A stretch of DNA of 64,000 nt from Tubulanus polymorphus (lineage: Eukaryota; Nemertea; Palaeonemertea; Tubulaniformes; Tubulanidae), in NCBI RefSeq assembly GCF_964204645.1, contig NC_134029.1:2551001-2615000 (forward strand). Reading direction: 5' to 3'. Made by a program: the position numbers and the translations under genes. The first letter of the stretch is position 1. Every line of letters begins with the position of its first letter. Below are positions 1 through 13,600 of the stretch, one piece after another. The notes under the pieces are model-generated. The model was not told the DNA's origin. It did no database searches and worked only from the letters and a program-made list of their open reading frames with translations.

Positions 1-1317
1 CCACGTGGATCGATGTGGACTGTGTTAAAGTACCCACGAACTGAATTCAATAGTTTTCCAAAAAACCCTCCTGACTAATGCTTTTGAAGAACTCCCGGAC
101 ATTTTCTCTATTCAGATTTTTTTGTGAATGGATACATTTAACTAGCGTGTCTCTGTCTGCGGTTTCTCAAGGGTTTGAAACGCGCTCATAAAATATCAGA
201 AAGAGAGAGATAACCGGTCATGTATTGAAGTTCAGTTTAGTGTGGGCTGGTTGTGTGGGCCTTGTATTACTATTCATATAAGGTCACACAATGATTGAGT
301 TGAGTCTTGTTTTGATTTTGTTTAGTATTAATAGGATTGGTGTATTATGGATATACGCTGAACATGATTTTGTCTTTAAGAAGTTTCTCTTGATCTTTAT
401 CCCCGCAATACATTACGGTGAAGTGTTAGCATTGAAAGACACTCTCACAATATACAATACAAAACCAACCTTAGTACGATGTATGAAGTGATACAGTTGT
501 TTATGGGTCTCCTACGTATGGTAGGCAGGTCTGAACTGTTTCCCCTAAGCTATTTCCACTGTGTATTTGACTTTACGAGTCCTTTTTACAAAAAAAAAAA
601 CTGAGTTTGCCGTTCAGTGTTTCATCTCAAATAGAATCGGAGAGAACATTCAATGTAGCTCGGCGATAGTTATTTTCATTCTATACTCTACCACTCTGAT
701 AAATGAGCGATAAATAGGTAGATAAATGCATATAATCAGACCATAAAGTATTATAGTAAAATACCTTTCTCGGCAGCACAGAGAGGAGAGTAGAGATAGT
801 GTTATATCAGCAGTAAGTGGAGTTTAAAAGAGTTTCAGTCTAAGAATGTGTAACACAGAGACATGCAACAACTCGTATATCCACGAATAGACATGTATTT
901 TACCACTGAGATACATACTGTACTGAACGCTATGATCTAACGAAGGAGGGCAGATCTCAGGGGGGGGGGGTATTTCTGAGGGATTCCTGCCATCTCATCG
1001 ATGTTGTCACCCTTTTTGTCAAGAGAGAGATCGTTAAAACTTGAACGTTTGATAAACATTTCTTATACCCGCTAGGGAGGAACCGCGGTTGTGGTTTTCA
1101 GCGTGGTCGCTATCTGAGAAATGCCCTTCCTTTTTTCGGACCCCGCCTTCCAATTTTCGTAGATGTGTCCCTGATTTCTGTACTCGTCGATATGATTCCT
1201 GTTTATTATCTGTTAATGCTCCACCTTGCCCTAAGGGAACTGTGTAATTATAACGTGATCCCCTCTGATCCGTTATTTAGAAAATAAAAGTTTTTATATC
1301 GTCGTTTTTTTTTCCAG
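1..1317. other. FAT-like intron (3' part)
   Basis: AT-rich intron sequence ending in a pyrimidine tract and acceptor at 1317. It has a G run at 960-970 and an A run near 591-600. No exon or repeat family was recognised. The 66-residue ORF at 291-491 is Ile/Leu-rich, without family features, and is best taken as chance. Confidence 0.6.
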
Positions 1318-1632
1318 GTGTCGTAAAGACGGCCGTCGTTCTGGACCGGGAATCGACCCCGTTTTACTGGATAACGGTTTACGCTACGGACCACGGCGCG
1401 GTGCCGCGGTCCTCGTACGCCGAGGTTTATATCGAGATTATCGATGTAAATGATAATATCCCCCAGGCCGAGGAACCGGTGTATTACCCGTCGGTTTATG
1501 AGAACAGTAAACCGGGCACGACCGTCATTCAGATTCAAGGTTACGACCTCGATGACAATCAGAAACAAAAACTGACGTATAGAATCACAGGCGGAGACCC
1601 TCAGAGTCTGTTCCAAATTAACCAGTATACAG
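1318..1632 (+). CDS. FAT1/2/3: FAT-like exon a (cadherin repeats)
   Basis: Acceptor tttttccag and donor gtaagt, entering and leaving in phase 1. Residues 1-104 hold the end of one cadherin repeat (VLDRE, YATDHG, linker DVNDNIP) and the start of the next (ENSKPG). The N-terminal half of the first repeat must lie in an exon left of the window, because no coding stretch with cadherin motifs is visible in 1-1317. Confidence 0.93.
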
Positions 1633-4600
1633 GTAAGTCTGGCTGGTCAGTCATGGCATTTCTCTTCATCTTAATTCAAACCCTGGCCTCATCTGGGCGT
1701 AGTCAAGTGACTATTTAGTAGAAGAAAGATCCACCAGTATGATGATAAACTATGAGAGTACTGAAGTTTCCCTCGTTTCTATCCGCCAGTTTCAAAAGCT
1801 TGGAAAAGTCAATTCTCACTTAGTTTTTTCATCATGATTGTGTGTTTTTCGTCAATGGTTAATCCATTGTCAACTCCCTACAGACCTCGTATGGCGCAGA
1901 ATTCAATGTTACAAAAATCCATTTATTTGATTGGCCTCTCTCTCTCTCTCTCTCTCTCTCCTGCACTGCACATATTCCTGTCTGTAAATTTCATAAATGT
2001 GAAATAGTTCAGTCAATATTTATCGTGTACTGTAAATATAACAGTTCCCAGTTGTGTATAACATTCAACGGTCCAAGGCGAACTCTATCACAATATGTGA
2101 TGCGCTTTTCAACTTGAAACAAAGCGTCTATTAAAATATTTTTCTTTTCCGGGGTAATGTTGCCTGTAGTTGTCTGACTATAGGTAATGAACCTTGATGA
2201 ATAAAAATATTGTAGCTACTGCTGCTGCCTGTGTGTGTGATAAATATATAAGTGAGTGAATGACTTACAGCTGTTTGGAACTGCACCTCCCCCAAGAGCT
2301 CTGTGCACATGTTCATCTGTGCTATGTACAGTATCATACACTGTTCACAGGCAGTTTTTAATGAAAAGATACTTCAATCATCATCAATACCAATTATATA
2401 TTACATCCACCTTAAACTACTGCATCTTTGGGGATCGGTGAAAAAATTAGATCATAAAGTGAGAACATTCCATTATACCTCACTGATTATTTGATATCAG
2501 GAACCGAATGATTTAAACAGAGTTTTGTTGGTGATGATTGATATATTTAAGAGTTGTTGTGGAATATTCTAGATACAGGTTGAGGTGTGTGGGGTGGAGT
2601 AGTCGTATAGTTATGATTTTGAGGTTGGATTTCTATTGTATCTCTGCGTTTTATGGATGATGCTCTGGTTATTGATCCGTACATGAACTAGAGCGATCGT
2701 GGTTAACGCCAGTTGTTCATCCACTCATCGATTGAAATGTAAAAGTTTTACCAGTTGCTAAAACTTGAAATAATGATTTAAATGAAGTATCTATGGCTAT
2801 AAAGTGTTATTATATACAATACAAGCCGTGTACCCCCTCCCCCCCCCCCCCCCGCTACATACCGTCTGGAAAGTTTCCATGAGCTGAGGAGTTTATTTTT
2901 GACATTTTGACTCTTATCCTAATCATCTTCAGGAATACTATACAATCCACAACAAAGACACTAGTTTATAATGTGTATATAGTGTTTAATTGAGTGTTTC
3001 CAGCCGGATTTTTTTACTATAAACCGGACTTGCCTCGAGGTTCATGATTTAAACCACAGCGTGGGTCCGATCGGAACCTATTTACCGATGGAGATTAGTT
3101 TGAAATCTCAGACAATCGTTTCGCTATTTCTGTCTCAGACTGTATTATACACCTTTAATAGAGGTTTTATTGTGAATTGTGTTTGTAAAAAAATGTCACC
3201 GCGAGGCCACGGCTTTTTACTCCATTGACACCCCCTTTACTAGACTAAATAATAGTTTGTCGTCAAACAGCAAATATTCAGTTGCTATTAAAGAATCTTT
3301 TCTGACTCATCGCTTCGAGGTATAGATGCATATATAAGGCTGATATTGAAAATCCGACATATTGCTACAGGCTGAGTGATGCCCCCTCAAAAATGCTTCT
3401 AAACTCTACTTCCATGAAGTGGAAATACAAGAAAATTGTCGTATGGATTATAGGAACTAGATTTGCCTCAGAAGGACATCGATATATCGAATGCAAGGGG
3501 CGATGTGTTAGCAATCATTTATGTAGTTAATTCAACATTCATTTGAAAGACATTAGTCATAATTCAAGATATCTGATATTGTGTCAATATATTACTCGTG
3601 GTCAATGGTACAGATAAATAAACAAATCCCTGGAATTCCTCAGTTGTATACATTGTGAGAGTATTTCTAAGATATAGGGCCTATAGCACTAGTCTAGTAG
3701 GCCATACCATATCAAAAAGCCGAGAAAATTGAATGCTATTTGTAACGAGAATATGAGAAAAGGGTCATTTATCATCAATTTAACTGAAATCGTCCCTCAT
3801 AATTTAGACCACCCACTAGTAATATCTCCATTCACTTGACCACCCCATAAAAGCTATAATTTTCGACTAGAATCGAATACCTATTTTTAAATGTGAAGAG
3901 CTATGTGAAGAGAGGACAGGTGGGAAAAATATCTCAATACAAATAAATATATGATCAATTACAAGTGACAGTTATTTTTGAAGATCGGAATTTCGGGCCG
4001 TGAACCGAAATAAGACGAAATTCCAACCGAGCGGAAAATCGATCATAAATGTTTAGTTTTGTCGTTTAACACTTCAGCTATTCATGAAATATGCATTCGC
4101 AAAATATAAATGCTTTTCTTTTATTTAGAATATTATAAACATAGAATTTATACAATCATCAAACGTGTGTCTTTATTTTGTGTATATATGAATGCGGCAC
4201 ACTCAGTACCTCATTCAGAGCCTCACTCAGAACCTCGCTCACTCGCTCGCGGCCGTCTTCAACGAGTTATATGAAAAAACTTTCAGGAATGTCGTCAATA
4301 TTGAATGAATGGTGCTCGAAGTTGAATGAATTGAAAAAATTTCTGAATTTCTGAATGATTCGTTGATTGAACCATGGATTCGTTTTAGAGTCCATGATTG
4401 AACGTCGAACGTCATCGTCGTCAGTGTTTTGTTGGCAGACGTATTTTTCATGTTGCGTTCACGTGAATTATTGAGCAATAAAAAGATAAACTAATAAAAA
4501 TGTCATTATTTCTTTGCAAAGAATTTTTCTGTATGTAGTTCAAGTTATACCCAGCGCTGCAGTATTCTTCTAGGTTTCAAATATTATACCGACTTACCCC

Positions 4601-7600
4601 TGTCTTAAATAAAAAGGACAGCTATAAGTCCGAAATGGATTCAGTATTTCTGACATGACTATTGGGATATAGTGAAAGCGTTGAATAAACCACTTGCTCA
4701 TAATGTGAATATTTCAGTAATGTCCATACGATAAATGTTTTTCAGCTATTTATAATACTGTCACCAATTAAGGGACATTTATATTATTATCACCTAAACT
4801 ATGCATGTACACGCACTCATTAGCACTCGCTGACCCTGGTGCGTTTTGACCCCTGAGTCTATAAACACTGAGACATCAGCTGGTCAGTTTGTCTGCACTA
4901 TTGACCAGTAGGTCACTCATATGGTTAGAAATAGTGACATTTTATCTTCATTTCCAAACTGGATTGAGTGGTCAGCAGGCTGATTAGATCACATGTTTGC
5001 ATTATCTGTATAGAGTTGTGACTGGGCATAGTGCAAATATTATGAATACTATGTGGGAGTGAATTTCACTATCTACTGATAAAACCCACGCTGCTATTGC
5101 GTATCATCACATGAGTGTTAATTTTTCACTGAAATTTGACACTTTTCAATGGAACCTTAAAAAGATCTATTCACTTTATCTAGACCCTCAGAGCCACCAC
5201 TACATTTATGCAAAATCAAATATGAACTCAAGAATCTATATTTTTTTTTATTTATATAAATGGAACAACGAGTATTGTCTTGTACCGTCTGTCTTTCTTA
5301 TACCCTTCCTTAATAGTCTCGCTTGTTGATAAAGGTTTTTTAAAGAACTGCAATTTATATATGGTGATGTTTTGATCAAAGTCCATTTTACACAATAATA
5401 TTTACAAATTTGTTCAAAGTAAGTTTATCAACTTTACCTCATACACACATACGCGAATGCTTTTAACACATTTACTATAATAATTTCTTTTATCACATAT
5501 AAATAATGGTTGCTATAGAAATAAGAAGGTATAAAGTAATCTAATAAAAGCGAGAAATGGAAAATAAAGTCGCATGAAGACTATGAATTATTGTTGTCTT
5601 TTATGTTCGCATCATTGAAATGTGTGTTGGTGTTGTTAGACTGTTAGCGTGTTACTGTCAGTTCTCAGACTCCTCAGACTCTAACCCCTAGTATATATCA
5701 GTAAACAACAGTAACAGAGTAAACTAAACTATGTCTGCATGAAATAACACTTACCTGAAGAAACTCTATTCGTTTTTGTCAACAGCGGAAACCGTGCGAA
5801 AATACCTGGAATTGTTGAAACTTGCGACTTTTTATACAAGGAAGAACATGTTATATTTACTATTCTACATATTGTTTACATGCCTCTGTATCAGGTCTCT
5901 ATAAACCTATTACACAACCACTGTATTGTGTATTACGCTGTTATGAATTATTAATTTTCTCGATTATTATAGTTTAAAACGTTATGTTCAGTGTAAATGT
6001 GGTTAAGTGTCTAATGGAAGTAAGTGATTTTGAATTCTGATTCTAGAGGTTGCACGGTTAAAAAACTGGTCTCAGATCGGCTCATCTTCTCTCTGCAGCA
6101 GGGATTCAAACTTTATACCAACAGGTTCGAATCGTTACTGAGGGAGGATGACGTAGGTTATAGAACTGAGGTTTAAACTGGTCAGCCTTGGCCCTAGTAA
6201 CAGTTAGTATACTGACATTATCTGCTATGCGCTGCACTGACTGAGCGCTAACAGTTCCACATCTTCCTGCAGATCACAGTTATTCATTATTTTCACCGAA
6301 GTCAGAAGTGTTCATTTCGTTGATGTTGATCAATCGTTGGTGTAATAATGAAAACACTGACTCATTAATCATCAGAAATAATTATCTTATCATTATCCAT
6401 AATTATTCAATCAATTAACGAGGCTGACTGCGGAGACTTCCGTCCTACTCTCTACATCATCCTAGAGCAGTTTTGTTAATTACTCGTAATTAGCTAGAAA
6501 TGTGTCTGGATTCGTCTTAAAAGTTGGAATGCTTATAGCAAACACAATCAGCTGATCAGTATAACTGTGAGGTATTTAGTATTTATCGATGGTAAACATT
6601 GACTACTGATTAAAAATCATTTCATACTGTACGAATGAAACGACTAAACAACTTACTACTTCAACAAGAAAACACGCAAAGAAATTCTCGTAGCTGGGGC
6701 AGATCCAAACCAGCCTAAAGGACAATTTTGTGTGTAGATTCGAAAATAAGGGCAAAATTGCATGGCCTCCGTTTCAACAAGAGGCAATAGGCCCCTCTGA
6801 AGTAAATTTTGTACCGGGAAATTTTTGAAAGTTGACATTTGGAAAAATTCTAGGTTTCCCTGCGTATCAGAGACGAGAGACGATGAGCTTTGATTTACTC
6901 AGTTTCTCTGTATTTATTTACTTGCAGGAATTATTACGACTACAAAGAGACGTTTAGATCGCGAAAGACAAGAAGAACATATCCTCGAGGTAAGAATGAA
7001 GAAACCTGCTTTCATCTGTAATTCAACGTTTCTATTTTAGCCGTGATCATCGCGCGACGAAAACTGAGGTCATTGCCTCACGACGATTTATAGATTTATT
7101 GAAGTGCATTTAAAAATCATTTGTGATAGCGCGTGCTTGTTTCTGAGCAGAGATTAGGGTATTCGTAACAAAATGTGGCGAATTGGCGGAATCTTGGTAG
7201 GGATCTCAGAGGCGCCTAATGACACATATTGACCCCTGAGTGGCTGTAAACCACAAAAACAAAAGGGCCGTAGAAAAAAAAAACTCCTGTTTAGAATTGA
7301 CATGATACCTATGTTGCCCACAAGACCATTATTCTCTAGATTCCCTTTCATTTTGGTATAAGTCAATTAGAATTAGTTCATATTGCACTTATTGAACCCT
7401 AGTGTTAAGAATTAAAGGAGAGGAACTGGTTTCCTGAAAATTGATCTGATAACAACCCCGCATTTTTTTTTGTAAATCACGTTTGTCTCGTCCTAAACAT
7501 TTTATTTATCGGCCCTTAAATCAAATCAGTCGTCTCAAAAATAATGATATAGGTTTTATTTGCTTTGGTCTGTGAAAAAAATCGCTCAGCTGAAACTGCC

Positions 7601-10600
7601 GTCAATGACTTATTGATATTTGCTAGAACAGTATTTTACTTGCACTTTGTTCTCTTTTTATTGTTATAATACCCGGGTTATTATTATGTGCCATGAATTT
7701 CTAGTGTTTAATTCCATGCGTTAATTGCCCCATCGGCGGCCATTTTATCTGGGACACAGACGACTGCGGGATGAAGTTAATTACACCCACTGGGAAACAA
7801 TTTATCTCTACGCGCACACAGAGACAGTGCCGCATGTTCAATAATTAGATTGTAATTCTAATTTCTGAGTTTTATATCATGTTTAATCCGTACATCAAGT
7901 CATTGACATCATAGATTTAATTCAAAACTCTGATTTAATGCATGGTCAAAATAAACAATGCCCTAGTCTTTAGATAAAATGGAGACGCCATCGCCCCCCA
8001 CCCCGATCTGAAGGTTCATAGTTCAGAATAAACATTGATCTAATCTCTAGGACAAAATGGGGAATGCCATCGACCAAATTGAAGATTTAAAAATATTTTC
8101 ATGTGATCTTTTTGAATGACATTATTTAGAAGGGTTCTCGTACTGATATTATCATTTCTTTCTGCGCGGTGTTGATCTTATTTTATTGTCTCTCACTGAT
8201 TTTAACCTGTTTCGTGTCTGTTCAGATAAAAAGACAATATTTGAGGACCACTCCTCGACCCTCAGTGCCGCCTACCAGCCAGCGCTGTCGAGTTCAATGT
8301 TTTAAGTTTCCTCCTTTTGTCTGATTAGAACGACCGAATAAATATCTTATCACATCTCGTGTGACATGATTACGCCTTAGACAAAAAATGTTCTGATCTG
8401 TAATTTCGTCTTCAAAAGGAACTGCTGTAAATTCCTGTCTCCATCATCTTTAGATATTGATGAATTATGAATCGTAGTATTATCTGCGTTAACAATAACT
8501 CGTTACAAAGAGCTGTTAATTACACCGTATTCTACACTGATAATGATAACCTTTTAACGGGACTTTGTTTTTCTGCTAGGTTCGATCTGCGCCAGAGGCT
8601 GCACTATAACCCAATATAAATAAGCATTACCAGTAAACATCGATTTTATGCGGCTAAATTTAGGAATTTAAGTGAAACCGATTGGCCCCTGTATCGTAGA
8701 TCATAAACTGCTGCATTTTTAGAGATGATTCTAAACAATATTTTGAGTACGATTCGATCTATGACGACACATCGCGACGATGAAGTATCGCCGAACTGTT
8801 GACAACATTTTATCCCTGAAAAGAACAGTGAGAGTTTCAGATTCCAGAATTTTCCTACGTACATCATCGTACATCGCGACTTTAGAGTTTATGTCGTTTC
8901 CTGCCAAAAATTTACCCCCGCGGCTCTCATTCACAAATAGTACGAGAATGTGACTAACGCGCATAGTTAGAAACGAGTATATTTCACCCACTGCATTCAA
9001 GGCATGCTATGGTTAGGAAATGGCAATCATTCGGTAAATTGTTTTTTTTTTGTCATTATATCCTTTTATAAGAACTCTTCCTAAAACGAGTCGGTTGGTT
9101 GTTTACGCGCTCTCGAGACACGACATGATAAATCATATTCTTTGATGTCAGATTAGATTGTCTATTATTTTAACTTTTTGATGTTGATAAGTTATGTCTT
9201 CCTGTATACCTTGATAAGCTACTGTCTTATCATTATGCAAGTCTGATATATACCGTAAGCGCATTCTAGATAACCTCATTTTTTTTTATTAAAGGTTATT
9301 TCCAAGTTTTGTTGAGGTGTATTTAGCAAGTCTAGGTCATTTTTAGGAAACTTTATGACCAAAATGCTTATCTGTCCAACTTTCGGGTCATCTGTTTCAA
9401 GTCCAAGTCCATCCACTTTAGTGGTCAATCGGTGCATGTCAATTTTGTCTTTTAAGAAATTTCCCCATCTTTAGCCTATAGAATGGAAGCACAGCTGTCT
9501 GGTCAAACAGGATGTCTCATAGCTTCCCAGTTCGACCTCTTGAACTGGAGGAGTTGTTAAAGTTGTTAAGATTGAAGTGTTTTATACCTGAGGGGGTGAA
9601 ATCCGTTGTCAAGATGTTATTCATTTGTAGTTTATAGCTGCCACATCAAATCTGAATTTAATGTCTTTCATAGAATTTGCCGGCCATAAATCTTGAATTC
9701 TGGTAATTATAGAGTTAACTGTATTTAGTAGTGTAGACTGCTCTCTCTAGTCACAGTCAATCATATAACATTCGTTTGTGTCTAGTTTTTTTTAGGGGGG
9801 ATTAATTGAATGAAAATGCGTTGGAGCCACAGAAGCTGGTATTACCCAGTATTACCCGATATTACCCAGTATTAGGACATGGTTGTAGTGACATTAATTG
9901 CTAATCGATGTCACTGATATAACTGTGTAAATGACTGGTGTTTATTATAACACAATATTCTCAGGTAAACAGCACACTGTCACACCCGATGTGTGAGGTA
10001 TATAGGTTAACCCCCCTACCACCCCCCACCCCCACCAGGCAATCATTCTTTAGATCGCACTATTTTATTTATACTTTACTCGCTCTTTTTACATTGTTTC
10101 CGATAAATACCCGTTTTTAGGGATTGTCAATCTATCATTTTTGAGCCCTGGACTTTGCCTGGACAGGTTTAGTTGTATGTACTGAACTTACATGTTATTG
10201 TGTTGTCAATTGGCTTGATTTTGATGGAAAATGTTTGGCTAACCCAATATAATGTTATCAGTCCCTTTTTTCATGGATCTGCTGTATACGTCTATACACA
10301 TATATGTAGAATTTTATAGATTGAAAGACTCTCGAACGAACAAGGGTTTGCCTAATAAAACTGGGTAGAATTTTATCAGTCCCTCGATTCACAAGGCGTC
10401 TACTGAAGAAGTAGATGAAAGTCTAACACGACTGCAGGAGTTCTTTGTTACTGACAGAAATTACAATAAAAATAGCAGCTTTGTTCTATTGTTATTAATG
10501 ATGTTGTATTGTGTGCGTGTGATACTGATATTGTTTCTCTTCGTAGATCGTTAATTATCAATTGCATACATCGCCCTGCCCCTGACAGACCGGAATATAA

Positions 10601-13600
10601 TTCAAATGATCTCTCGCGGAACTAGCAGCTCGCTAACGGGCCATCAAATGACCAGTGACTGAAATGGAAACAAAGACAGAGACAGAATTGAGTTAAAAAT
10701 CTTCATGTTCTTCACGAAACAGATGAAACAATGCACAAAGACGGTTTCGAAGACGGTTTTAATTTTTGCGCCATTTTTTCATTATATTTAGTTATTTGAT
10801 ATTGTTTTATGAGTATCCCACACTTTGTTTCCTCTGGTGCTGGCACGATAGTGTTATATATGGTGTAAATTGCCTCTCAACATAAGCTGTTCTGTAGCCA
10901 TTTACGCAGTGTTTATCCGTCATTAATGCGTTCTCTACTGAAACGCAATCAATTTCTATTTTCACGCTGTCTGCGACCATCAGAATCATGTCTGTGGGAC
11001 CCGATTCTTGCCTCCGTTTTTGGGCGGGGTAGTTCTAGTGCGCTGGCCGATACACAGCATCCCGGGGTGCTAATATAGGTTAGATGAAACTCATCGGTGC
11101 TGCCAGCTAGCGCCCAGTGCGGTTCTCCCCTGAATATTTGATATATGAACATTTTATATATAAAAAGTAAAACACCAATGGGATATAGGCACCAGACTGG
11201 ACGGGGCAATCAATTATGGAAAAATGTAGTAGTATAAAACATTTTCTTTGACAAAAATTAGCGGAACTCAGGATTTTGCCAGGGCCTGAGCGTGTTAGAT
11301 ATTGCTAGTGTGATTTCTATTTTTTACTGTAAATGTACATCACTATGCACTGTAAACTCACAGCTAATCACATTCTCGCACGGCATTCACAGCTAAAATG
11401 AATTACATGTTTTCCAATAAAGCCGCAATATTCACTCAGTATTTTCGGATTGATTTAATATCATTGACCGTGTGTGATAGGGAGGGTGGCAGGGACAGGA
11501 GCAAGGGAGGGATGGAGTTAGGTAGGTAGGGAGGGAGTTAGTTTGGTAGGTAGGGAGGAAGGGAGTTAGGTAGGCTGAGAGGGAGTTAGGTAGGGAGTTA
11601 GTTTCGTAGCTAGGGAGTTAGGGAAGGACTGAACCTGATTCACTAACTAAAGCGCACACAAACATCACCATCACCGTTATCAATTACATTTTCCACTTTC
11701 AGTTTTGTAAATTCTCTTTCGTTTTTTTTTTCATTTTAAAACTCATTTCTATGTGTTTGATGTATATTTAGTTGACTCCGTTGCGTGTATGTATTTTATT
11801 TCCCATGTATTTAAGTAATAATCAACCTCCCAGGCCTCTGAAATCATGTTGTCTCGTGGTGTTTTTTTTTCTGCCGTTGAGTATATCCGATGCCTGGACA
11901 TGCTGCAATATGAGGAGGATGCCTTGAGGATAGAGAGCAGAGACCTTTAGATGACCGATACAGAATGTGATTCAATAGAATGATGAGACATCTCCCCCCC
12001 TCTCCTTCCCCCTCTCTCTCTTTTCTCACTTGTCAACTTCAGTGTGAAAAGTGCATATTAAGTGCATGCACAGTTTTATGCATTCCAGATTGTGACACGT
12101 ATCGACTGATATTCACATGTACTTCAAACTCATCTGAATTACACATTATAAAATCTGAATGATATTCAAACACGACTGTACAATCACATACTGATACGAA
12201 CAGTAATAAAATGAATAAACTGGAAATATCCAAGGCCTGGAAAAATGGAAGAATTGACTCCCATTTAAAGACCATTGGACCTCATTACTGTGGACATCAT
12301 TAACTAATGAGTTTAAACAAGTGATTTCTATTAATTCTCACTGGACCATATTCTAGAGGTCATTACACATTACTCTAGAGGTCATCCTCAAATCAGGATT
12401 TTAGACAATGTAAACTCACTAAATTCTAAGAGATCTCTTATTTGCTGACGTCGATGTGAGAGTTGAAGAGTGAAGAGAAAGAAACCTCCACCTTACACAA
12501 ATACAATAGATAGACTATTATTGATAACTATATCATATCGATAACTTAAAATTGAGACATGAATCTTCATTTTATTTGAATAACACTTACATTCACTGTT
12601 ATCAGATATTTGAATACTGATTATTGTTATGTAATATGACACTCATACCGGTACACTTCAGAAAATTCACCATTACTGTTTTCATGCATCCAGGGATATA
12701 TACGTTCAGATTATTTATAGCCACTCGAACGTTGCTTTTACACGAGCTTCCGGGAAGACCTGAGGACGTCTTGTGGCCTCACCTTATATTTAGAAAAAAA
12801 TGTTTGTGTCTAGCAGCAGTCTAATAGCTTTATAAAGATCACGGGTGCTTTGATAAATAATCCGGGGTGTGTCACTTAAACATAAGACGAATAATTATAA
12901 CTAAATCAACTACAAACGTTGATATAATTATATTTGAGGATGGTTTACTTGTCTATACCAGACGATACAGCGTGTAATTGAGGAGGATATTATTAATAAA
13001 GACATTATTAGAGATGAGACTATCGATTGAAAACAGGTTATACCCCAGACAATCCTCTGTTGATATTATCCCTATAAATAAAACATCACCGCAATTTGCC
13101 TGCGGTCAAAACTTACAAATTCAATACGTGTAAAATAGGAATTCACTTAACGAAAAAGATAAAGATACTGAACAGCTGAAGTGCTGCTGCTGCTTATCTG
13201 TAGCCAGGAATACGGTAGCTACTGTAGTATGACTGAGATTGCAGTGATTGCCGTGAAAATCTTAACTCGAAAATATTTTTGTAGCAAAAAAAGCTAACTA
13301 CAGCTCTAAAGGCTCTGATCCTCTCTTACGCAGCCCAAACCCTAGGTAGCACCTATCGGGATTTGAACTTGGTACCTCCGGCAAGTCAGCCTAGCATGCT
13401 AACCACTAACCCACCAAGTCGTAGTGTTTGTTAGATTTACCTGGTCAGTGTGGAGACCAGTGAGCTGTGTAGTGACCAGTCAGGTGTGGTGACTGATTGT
13501 CAAATGGTCTATTCACTATCAATGTCTGATTACTTACTACAATGTCTTTACCTTCTTATCAGGTCCATCGCATCCATGTGGCAAAACAAGAACATCAAAA

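Larger units (their letters stand above)
1633..6927. other. FAT-like intron, 5.3 kb
   Basis: No coding signal found on either strand. Holds a (CT)n run (1936-1962) and a C run (2833-2853). A segment near 4876-4990 with repeated ggtcag/gaccag words resembles the tail of the SINE copies further right, but is too degraded to assign. Confidence 0.6.

Noticed and set aside
8646-9000. Overlapping minus-strand ORFs in the giant intron as a nested gene
   Set aside because: Two frames of similar quality, no domain, no start or splice context; possibly a conserved non-coding patch instead.
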